64,000 nucleotides of DNA from Bacteroidota bacterium (GTDB taxonomy: Bacteria > Bacteroidota > Bacteroidia > UKL13-3), in NCBI GenBank assembly GCA_027487835.1, contig JAIYCU010000016.1:1-64000 (forward strand), in the 5' to 3' direction. Positions 44,306-52,300 of this stretch are shown here, piece by piece. Every line of letters begins with the position of its first letter. Position 1 is the stretch's first letter. The position numbers and the translations under genes were made by a program. The notes under the pieces are model-generated. The model worked only from the letters and a program-made list of their open reading frames with translations. It had not been told where the DNA came from and searched no databases.

Positions 44306-46567
44306 ATGAAAAGGCTAGATATGAAAAAACTATTACTGATTGGTGCCCTGGCAATAAGTGGCCACGTAGTGATGGCCCAGCAACATCGCTGCGGTACAGA
44401 CGAACATTTAGAAACACTTATCAAACAGAATCCTTCAATTAAAGAAGCCAAAGACAAATTTGAAGCTGATTACAGACAGTTTCAGGCAACTTACAAACCG
44501 GAGGATTACAAAACTACTCAACAGCTTGGCAAAAAAGCGGCGCCAAAATACATTATCCCAGTGGTGGTGCATGTATTCCATAACAATGGAAGTGAAAATA
44601 TTTCTGAAGCTCAGGTAATGAGCGAAATCAATTATTTAAATAAATCTTTCAGAAATGCGGTAAGCGACACCATTAACCGTCGCGCGGGTTGGTTCAAAAC
44701 GAGCCCAGAAAGTACTGATAGTTTTTATTATGATTATAAAAATTTAGCTGCCGACTCAGAAATTGAGTTTCGTTTGGCTAAAAAAGACCCTCAGGGTAAT
44801 TGCACCAATGGTATTGTGCGTATTCATACGCCACTTACCAGCAAAGGCAATGACGACCTTAAGCGAATGAGTGTTTGGGATACCAAGCGCTATTTTAATA
44901 TTTGGGTGGTTCGTCAAATTAACAGAGGTAATACCATTGGTATTGCTGGATATGCGCAGTTTCCTTTTGGTTTTGGTGGTGGTGCTTCTACGGATGGAAT
45001 TATGGTAATTCATAATGAATTTGGAAATGTAGGTACTTCACAGCCTGGCCAAACACCTAATGTAACTACCTCTACCCATGAGGCTGGACATTGGTTAGGT
45101 TTATATCACCCTTTTCAAATTTCTACAGATAGTTGTGGTTTAGATGGCGATGGAGTAATGGATACACCTCCTACTTATTTTAACCCAAGTTCTACTGAGC
45201 CATTGCGTAACCGTTGTAATAATAAAAGTTTCAATACTTGTTCTACTGAAAAGCCAGATAGACCAGATTTGCAAGAAGCCTATATGGATTATTTCATTGG
45301 AAATTGTGCAAGTAATATGTTCACTTTAGAGCAAAAGGCACGTATGCATAAGGTATTAGATGAAATTCGTAGAACTTTATGGCAAGAAGAAAATCTTCGC
45401 TTTACAGGTGTTATTGATGGTCCAGCTACTTGTCCTCCAGTGGCTGCTTTCAATACCCAATCTGGTATTACTTGCGAAGACGGTACCATTAGCTATCTTA
45501 ATTTCTCATATGGTGGAACCATTTCTACCTATGAGTGGACTTTTGAAGGCGGTACACCAGCAACTTTTACAGGTGCAACGCCACCCGTAATTAAATACGC
45601 AACAGCTGGAAAATATGATGTTACCCTTAAAGTAACTGGTCCAAACGGAACTTCTACTACGGTATTAAATGATTATGTAACCGTTCAGCCTAAGGTAAGT
45701 CAGCTTCCAAAAAGCACTTATTTTGCAGACTGGTGGTACCAGAACAATTGGCAAGAACAAGGTTGGAAGTTTGTATACGAAAATCCTAAGAACCAATTTG
45801 TGCGTTTCCCTGTGTCTTATGAAAACAATGCAAGTATGCGTTTAACCAGAGACCCATTTAATATTAATTCATCAATAGGTAGTTTATTCTCGTTGGTTTC
45901 TCCAAGCTTCAACTTAACCGACATGACCAATCCATACTTTGAATTTTATTATGCATTTGCCCAAGCAACCCTTCCAGCAAATGTAGGAGGCGGAAATACC
46001 CAAGAAGAATTGAAAGTATTTACTTCAACTGATTGTGGTAAATCATGGCAAACCAGAGCTACTATTGGCAGCGGTGCCATTTCTACCATTGGAACTGGAT
46101 CAGCAGCGGTATTAGCAAGTGGTATTGATTTTATGCCATCAGACCAAAGCAAATGGAAGTTGGTTAGAATTAATGGAAACGCAGTACCTAAAACAGAAAA
46201 CGTGTTATTTAAAATTGAGTTTAAATACTCAGGCGGTAACAACTTTTATATTGATAACGTACGCATAGGTTTAAGTACCGGTTTGAGCCAAGATTTATTA
46301 GCAGAGAAGATTAAGTTTAGCGCGCAACCAAATCCATTTAACCAAAGCACACAATTGAGTTATGAACTAAGCAGTAAAGAGAATGTACTTGTTAAAGTAT
46401 ATGACATTACCGGCAAAGAAATGGGTGTGTTATTTGAAGGTGTTCAAGATGCAGGAATGCAGAAATTGGAATTAGATAGAAACACAATGAACCTACGTTC
46501 GGGATTTTATTTCATCGAATTATCAATTAATGGCAACAGATTATCTCATAAAATAGTGGTTGAATAA
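44306..46567 (+). CDS. secreted M43 (pappalysin-like) metalloprotease with PKD domain and T9SS tail
   Basis: 753 residues. A signal peptide (KKLLLIGALAISGHVVMAQ) precedes the M43 zinc metalloprotease domain, about 90-340, with HEAGHWLGLYHPF near 258 (HExxHxxGxxH zinc site) and a downstream cytochrome-like Cys-rich loop (GNCASNM). A PKD domain follows at about 390-470 (TISTYEWTFEGGTPATF ... YDVTLKVTGPNG), then a jelly-roll/MAM-like region and a type A T9SS sorting domain (about 675-753: QPNPFNQSTQLSYEL ... YDITGKEMG ... SGFYFIEL). Export and surface attachment by the type IX system are inferred from the tail. An ATG at 44321 is an equally good start, and better if the predicted promoter is right. 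Confidence 0.92.
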   Translation: MKRLDMKKLLLIGALAISGHVVMAQQHRCGTDEHLETLIKQNPSIKEAKDKFEADYRQFQATYKPEDYKTTQQLGKKAAPKYIIPVVVHVFHNNGSENISEAQVMSEINYLNKSFRNAVSDTINRRAGWFKTSPESTDSFYYDYKNLAADSEIEFRLAKKDPQGNCTNGIVRIHTPLTSKGNDDLKRMSVWDTKRYFNIWVVRQINRGNTIGIAGYAQFPFGFGGGASTDGIMVIHNEFGNVGTSQPGQTPNVTTSTHEAGHWLGLYHPFQISTDSCGLDGDGVMDTPPTYFNPSSTEPLRNRCNNKSFNTCSTEKPDRPDLQEAYMDYFIGNCASNMFTLEQKARMHKVLDEIRRTLWQEENLRFTGVIDGPATCPPVAAFNTQSGITCEDGTISYLNFSYGGTISTYEWTFEGGTPATFTGATPPVIKYATAGKYDVTLKVTGPNGTSTTVLNDYVTVQPKVSQLPKSTYFADWWYQNNWQEQGWKFVYENPKNQFVRFPVSYENNASMRLTRDPFNINSSIGSLFSLVSPSFNLTDMTNPYFEFYYAFAQATLPANVGGGNTQEELKVFTSTDCGKSWQTRATIGSGAISTIGTGSAAVLASGIDFMPSDQSKWKLVRINGNAVPKTENVLFKIEFKYSGGNNFYIDNVRIGLSTGLSQDLLAEKIKFSAQPNPFNQSTQLSYELSSKENVLVKVYDITGKEMGVLFEGVQDAGMQKLELDRNTMNLRSGFYFIELSINGNRLSHKIVVE

Positions 46568-46582
46568 CAGCCATATAAACTT

Positions 46583-46620
46583 AAAAATCCCGATAGGCCT
46601 AGCTTATCGGGATTTTTTTT
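46583..46620 (+). terminator. intrinsic terminator of the M43 gene
   Basis: AATCCCGATA pairs with TATCGGGATT around a 9-base loop, followed by a run of T, 16 bases after the stop codon. Confidence 0.85.
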
Positions 46621-46630
46621 TGATTTTTTT

Positions 46631-46660
46631 TTGGAATACTAAATCATAAACATACTTTTG
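46631..46660 (+). promoter_or_regulatory. promoter of tRNA-Ser
   Basis: TTG (46631-46633), 19 bases, TACTTTTG (46653-46660): exact consensus, 4 bases before the mature tRNA 5' end. Confidence 0.75.
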
Positions 46661-46664
46661 CACC

Positions 46665-46752
46665 GGAGAGTTGGCAGAGTGGTCGATTGCGGCAGTCTTG
46701 AAAACTGTTGTCTGTTACAGGACCTGGGGTTCGAATCCCTAACTCTCCGCCA
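46665..46752 (+). tRNA. trnS: tRNA-Ser (TGA)
   Basis: Acceptor stem GGAGAGT pairs with ACTCTCC, discriminator G, and CCA is encoded (46750-46752). The anticodon loop CTTGAAA gives TGA. A long class II variable arm precedes the T-arm GGGGTTCGAATCCCT. It stands alone between two terminators. Confidence 0.97.
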
Positions 46753-46756
46753 AAAA

Positions 46757-46796
46757 ATAAAAGCCTGGTCCCGAAGTTTCGGTATCGGGCTTTTTT
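46757..46796 (+). terminator. intrinsic terminator of tRNA-Ser
   Basis: AAAAGCC ... GGCTTTT with an inner CCGAA-gt-TTCGG stem, followed by six T; it starts within 10 bases of the tRNA end. Confidence 0.75.
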
Positions 46797-47051
46797 GTGC
46801 TAGCGCATCAAAACCGCAGCGCAGGATTGAGTCCGCCAAAGCTTTGGTGGATGGAGATCATAGGCCCCATTTTGAAATAGATTTAGTAACTCATGACATT
46901 GACGCTTCAAGCGATAGGTTAAAATGTTGTAACCTATTTTATTTTTGTTTTTGAACAGTTTTCCTAAGACATTAATATTTCTTAAAGTTAGGAAGCTATA
47001 GGCTTTTTTAAAAGATTTAATAAGTAAGAATATATAAAGCTTTTCCAAGCA
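46797..47051. other. gene-free stretch between tRNA-Ser and the propeller gene
   Basis: I see no gene. The short frames here have no signal or family resemblance. CCAAAGCTTTGG (46838-46849) is a perfect 12-bp palindrome. The part nearest 47052 is AT-rich and could hold a weak terminator for the minus-strand gene, but I find no clear stem with a T-run. Confidence 0.5.
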
Positions 47052-49013
47052 TTATTTCTTAATAATTCTATTTAGGTGATTGCCTATTTTTATCGTATAA
47101 ATGCCACTTGGTATATTTGCTTTAATGGAATTTGTATATTCTAGTTTGAAATAGGATGCTGCAAATACTTTTATCCCAAGCATATTAAAGATTTCAATTT
47201 CTAACCCATCCTCGGATGAATAATTTTGAAGGAAATCATTTTTAAATTTTAGCTGAAATTCATCTGAAAAGGGATTAGGAAAGATTTCGAATTCATCTGA
47301 ATATGCGTTTTCATTTGGTAACACTTGAATGATTTTAGAATACTCAAATGTTCCATCTTTGTCAACCATTCTTAAACGATAGTTAATAGGGTGCTGGCAG
47401 CACATTTCATCTGTAATTAAATCATTGAAGTCATAATTGATTATTTTGTTTGAATTGCCATTTGAAGGTATACTTGCGATTACTTCCCAAGAGTTTTTTT
47501 CTATTAGTCTTTCTAATTCAAAACCTTTAAAATTAATTTCACTTGATGTTTGCCACCTTAACTGAATAATTTGTTCGTTTTTAATCGCTTCAAAACGGGT
47601 CAATTTAACTGGAAGTAGTCCTATACTATTTAGTTTAGAAATGAAAACATCATAAAATCCTGAAGAGGATAGGGTTAATGAGGTTGGACCAGGGTCGAAA
47701 TCAACTGAATTTGAAAAAATGCCAGTAGTGTATACATTTTGTAAACTATCTAAGTCAATTCCCAAACCGTTATCGTCTGAAGAACCTCCAAATTTCTTTG
47801 CCCAAATAAAATTGCCTGAGGCATTAAGTTTAGAGATAAAAGCATCAAAAGTACCCGATGATATCAAATTATAAACTCCCGCATTAGGATCGAAATCAAC
47901 GGTGTTTAAAAAATAACCAGTTGTATAAACATTTCCTGCTGCATCTGAGATTATATCAGTACCCGCATCATTATTAGGACCACCCATTTGTCGATTCCAA
48001 ATTGTATTGCCAGCTAAATCCATTTTAACTATAAAAATATCATAAGCCGTTCCAGACCAAATCATTCCAGTACAATAAAGAAAACCTTGGGTAAGGGTGG
48101 AAATTGCCCTGCCTCTATCATCTCCTGAACCTCCAATTCTTCTGACCCAAACAAATCCACCAGATGAATTTAGCTTGGAAATGTAAATATCATTGGCTCC
48201 AAAAACTGAAAGGTTGAATGTGCCAGTTCCAGGATTAAAATCAACTGTTCCTGAAAATTGACCTGTAGAATAAACGTTTCCAGTGGAGTCTAAGGCTATT
48301 GAAAAACCTAAATCGTCACCTGTTGAGGAACCCCATCTGCAAGCCCATGAAAATCGCCCTGAATCGTTTAGTGCACAAATAAAAACGTCATAAAAGGCCC
48401 CAGAACCAGCCGCAATTAGGTTAAATGTTCCAGTATCTGGATTAAAGTCTACAGTGCCTTTAAAGGCACCCGTAAAATATATATTTCCTGAAGGACTTAT
48501 ACATAAATTTGTTGCTAGGTCATCTGAACTACCCCCTATTCTATTTGCCCAAATAAAATTTCCTGAACTGTCCAATTTTGATATGTAAGCATCCTTTGCA
48601 CCCGCTGAGACCAATTTAGTAACCCCTAGACCTGGGTCAAAATCTACTGTATCCATAAAATCACCTACGTTGTAAACATTACCGAAAATATCTGTTGTTA
48701 TGCTTCGACTTTCTTCATTTGAAACTCCGCCAAACCTTCTAGCCCAGATAAAATTTCCGGATGGGCTTAGTTTTAAAATAAATATATCATTGCCACCAGC
48801 AGAAGTTAAATTATATACTCCTATACCTGGGTCGAAATCAACTGTACCACTAAAATATCCTGAAGCATATACACAACCTTGTAAGTCGAGTGCGATGGTA
48901 TTTCCCAAGTCATTACCATTACTGCCTCCTATCCTTTTGGCCCAACCAGTATTTTGTGCGATTACACTTGAAATTAAAAGGCAAAGGTTTGCTAATAAAA
49001 ATATTTTTTTCAT
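47052..49013 (-). CDS. secreted SBBP beta-propeller protein with T9SS tail
   Basis: 653 residues. A signal peptide (IFLLANLCLLISSVIAQ) is followed by seven consecutive repeats of about 62-68 residues, each opening with a FIWARRFGG-like strand and containing IALD..GNVY..G.F, VDFDPG and DIFILKL elements. These are SBBP-type repeats and probably one seven-bladed propeller. The repeat after VRRIGGSGDDRG lacks the VDFDPG segment and is short. A beta-sandwich linker follows (VKLTRFEAIKNEQIIQLRWQ), then a T9SS type A sorting domain (EIFPNPFSDEFQLKF ... IPSGIYTIKIG). The likely location is the cell surface or outside. Ligand unknown. Confidence 0.88.
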   Translation of the reverse strand: MKKIFLLANLCLLISSVIAQNTGWAKRIGGSNGNDLGNTIALDLQGCVYASGYFSGTVDFDPGIGVYNLTSAGGNDIFILKLSPSGNFIWARRFGGVSNEESRSITTDIFGNVYNVGDFMDTVDFDPGLGVTKLVSAGAKDAYISKLDSSGNFIWANRIGGSSDDLATNLCISPSGNIYFTGAFKGTVDFNPDTGTFNLIAAGSGAFYDVFICALNDSGRFSWACRWGSSTGDDLGFSIALDSTGNVYSTGQFSGTVDFNPGTGTFNLSVFGANDIYISKLNSSGGFVWVRRIGGSGDDRGRAISTLTQGFLYCTGMIWSGTAYDIFIVKMDLAGNTIWNRQMGGPNNDAGTDIISDAAGNVYTTGYFLNTVDFDPNAGVYNLISSGTFDAFISKLNASGNFIWAKKFGGSSDDNGLGIDLDSLQNVYTTGIFSNSVDFDPGPTSLTLSSSGFYDVFISKLNSIGLLPVKLTRFEAIKNEQIIQLRWQTSSEINFKGFELERLIEKNSWEVIASIPSNGNSNKIINYDFNDLITDEMCCQHPINYRLRMVDKDGTFEYSKIIQVLPNENAYSDEFEIFPNPFSDEFQLKFKNDFLQNYSSEDGLEIEIFNMLGIKVFAASYFKLEYTNSIKANIPSGIYTIKIGNHLNRIIKK

Positions 49014-49126
49014 TTGCTTATTAGTTGTATAGGTATTTTTTGCTACTATTATTTTATTCTCTTCTTATCTAAATTTTATAAGCGAATGTCTCCAAAAAGA
49101 GTTATAGAATTATTGATTTTATAGAA

Positions 49127-49155
49127 CAAATATAAATCAATAACCCAAAAGGCAA
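49127..49155 (-). promoter_or_regulatory. candidate promoter of the 653-aa propeller gene
   Basis: Minus strand: TTG (49153-49155), 18 bases, TATATTTG (49127-49134), an exact -7 match. It predicts a leader of about 105 nt. Confidence 0.5.
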
Positions 49156-49320
49156 AAGGTAATTGCTTTAGATATTTGATTTAAGAAAATGCACCGCTAC
49201 CTAAAAAAAATTGGACAAAAATCCGTAATTGCAAATCAAAAACCGCAATCCCTCACCTATTCAATGAATTAATTGAAGTTGTAAAAATCTTGTTTAAATT
49301 ATTAATCTGCTTGTTAAAAA

Positions 49321-49351
49321 TTGGTTTTCAAAGAAGAAAGAAATAGTATTG
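49321..49351 (+). promoter_or_regulatory. candidate promoter of the 1711-aa gene
   Basis: TTG (49321-49323), 20 bases, TAGTATTG (49344-49351), one mismatch from TAnnTTTG, 18 bases before the ATG at 49370. The box would overlap the alternative TTG start at 49349, favouring the ATG. Confidence 0.4.
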
Positions 49352-49369
49352 TTTACCAAAATATTAGCC

Positions 49370-52300
49370 ATGAAAAAAATCCTATATTACCTACTTCCAA
49401 TATTTACCTTGATTAACATTCCGAAAGGAAATTGCATTGAAGTAAACAATAAAAATTTGATGCAAGCCAATAGTGGCTTTGTTGAAAACAAAGGACAGAT
49501 TCATGACCAATTCAATCAAGCAAATAAAAAGGTTAAGTTTAGTTTAGCTTTAAATGGCTTGAACCTACATTTAACATCGCATGGATTTAGTTATGATACC
49601 TACACCTCTACCTTCCTAAAGGAAAAGCCTGTTAGCATCACATTCCATAGGATTGATGTAACGCTAATTGGTTCAAATCAAAACCCAGAAATAATTACAG
49701 AAGGCAAATCCATCGACTATTTGAACTTTTATACCACGGGAACAATTGGTGATGAGGCGACAGCGGTTTATTCCTATCAAAAAGTAAAATACTTAGAAAT
49801 ATACCCGGGTATTGATTTGGAATTTGTTTCTCAATCCAACGGAGAAAAGGCAGTGAAGTATAATTTCATTGTTCATCCTGGTGCAGACATGGGCTTAATT
49901 AAACTCAAATATCAGGGTGCTATTTCAACAGACTTAATTGATGGTAGAATAAGCATTACCCTAAAATCAGACAAATTAGAAGAAAGCATTCCTGAAAGTT
50001 ATGAATTAGAATCTGGCAAGAAATCGCTTGTGTATTACGAGAAGATTGGAGAAAATGAATATGGATTTGCCTCAAAAGAAATAAACAAAAATGCCACCTT
50101 GGTTATTGATCCATATTCATTGCGTATTTGGGGAACCTATTATGGAAACACGAATGAGGATTTTGGATATGCGGGTGGGTTGGATAGTTTAGGAAATGTT
50201 TATATGGGTGGTGTTACCACTAGTACAAGTTCAATAGCCACCTCAGGTGCCTACCAGACTGTTTTAGGGGCAAATGGAATCTATGATTGTTTTGTTGTAA
50301 AATTTACAAATGCAGGAGTAAGGATATGGGGAACTTATTATGGCGGTGCTTCAACTGAATATTTGGGTGGATTGGCGGTTGAAAAATCTGGTAACCTTTA
50401 TTTTTCTGGAAGAAGTGAATCAAATACTGTAATTGCATCAAGTGGGGCTCACCAAAGCACTTATGGTGGAAATACAGATGCCATTTTAGTAAAGTTGAAT
50501 TCAAGTGGTTTTCGATTATGGGGAACCTATTATGGTGGCAGTTTATCTGATGTTGGAGAAGACGTAGCAATTGACCCCTTGGGTGGCGTATTAATTGGAG
50601 GCGGAACTGCAAGTACGACCGGAATAGCAACCTCGGGTGCACACCAAACTGTTTTTGGCGGAAATGAAGATGGCTTTATTGCAAAATTTAATGCAAATGG
50701 CGTTAGGATGTGGGGCTCTTATTACGGAGGCTCAGGTCTAGAATTTATTGGTTCTTTATGTTTAAATAATTCTGGCAATGCCTATATGCAAGGATATACC
50801 ATGAGTACAAATGCCATATCCACTGCGGGTGCGCACCAAGTTGCCATAGGTTCTACAACCGCAAGCGATGTATTTATTGCAAAATTTTCGCCAACAGGAA
50901 CAAGAATTTGGGGTACTTATTACGGTGGTGCTAACTATGAAGAAATTGGCCCAATTTGCGCTGATTCTTTAAATAATATTTATGTAGGTGGAAGAACAAA
51001 TAGCCCAACCAATATACATACTTCAAATGGTTTTGATACCACCTTCACCGGATTTGAAGATGGGTTTTTAGCAAAATTTAATGGAGATGGTGTTCGACTT
51101 TGGGGATCTTATTTTGGGAATTCTGGCAGTGATTTTATTAATAGCATGGTTTGTGATTCTGTTGGAAATATATTTTTTGGCAATAGCACAAACTCAACCG
51201 GACTTGCAACTGCCGGGGCACACCAATTTGTAAATGCGGGTGCTTATGATGGAATGCTAATTAAGTTTAACTCAGCTGGTGAAAGATTATACTCAACTTA
51301 TTATGGTGGAAATAACTATGATAATTTATATATTACTTCAATTGATAGAAATGGGGGAATTTATGCTGCTGGCAGCACAAGCAGCTCAATGGCAATTTCA
51401 ACACCAGGCAGTCATCAACCAAATATTTCTTTTAGTAATGATGCTTTCACGGTCAAATTTTTTGATTGTACCATGGAAAGACCTGTGATTGGCGGACCTG
51501 CAAATTTGTGTATCAATTCAACCGCAAAATTTGGTGTACAAGCGTTACCTGGACACGTGTATAGTTGGACCAGCAGCTCAGGAGGAACTATCATAGCAGG
51601 CCAAAATACAGATTCTATTACCGTTTCATTTTTAACCACGGGCGCCTTTTTAGTTTGCAGAGATAGCATACCTGCAACTGGTTGTGTGATGAGCAGTGCC
51701 AGCTTTTTTGTGAATGTATTTAATCCAACTCCTTCTATTACAAGTGCAAATTCGGCCTGTGCATTTTCACAAGGAACTGCATCTGTTATTAATAATACTG
51801 GAAGAATTTACAATTGGGTGGTGACAAGAGGAAGTATTATTTCGGGTCAAGGCACTAATGCCATCAGCATTGGATGGGATAGTGCTGGCACAGGAACTAT
51901 TGTAGTAACAGATAGTGCGGCTGGTTTTGGATGCAAAGCCACTAGCCCAATTAAAAATGTTACGCTCAACCCCGTTCCCAGTATTCCTACGTTTACAGGT
52001 TTGTCTTTGGTTTGTGTGAGCACAATATCTAATTATTTAGCGCCAACAAATCCAGGGCGATTTTATAGGTGGATGGTCACAGGTGGAAATATTAGCTCTG
52101 GTGCAAACACCAATTCCATTAATGTAAATTGGGGAGCAGCAGGAGCCGGCACAGTAACTTTAATAGATAGCTTTAATACCACAGGGTGCAAGTCGACCAG
52201 TAACCCATTTCCAACTACCATTAATACAAAACCTATTCAACCTGTAATTACAGGATTAAACAGTGTATGTACTGGAGTGGTTCAAACATATACCGTGCCC

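Larger units (their letters stand above)
49014..49369. other. divergent intergenic region with two promoters
   Basis: A 356-bp AT-rich gap between two divergent secreted-protein genes. Besides the two candidate promoters (49127-49155 minus, 49321-49351 plus) I see no gene or repeat. The leader of the minus gene would be about 100 nt. Confidence 0.5.

Noticed and set aside
46838-46849. CCAAAGCTTTGG palindrome as a recombination or attachment site beside tRNA-Ser
   Set aside because: No integrase, no duplicated tRNA 3' end and no second copy were seen.
46639-46954. Open frames across tRNA-Ser on both strands
   Set aside because: They translate the tRNA and its terminators; the cloverleaf is unambiguous.
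46800-47048. 82-residue minus-strand frame after the propeller gene
   Set aside because: Lys/Phe-rich composition of AT-rich non-coding DNA, no motif, and it lies in a gap with terminator-like sequence.
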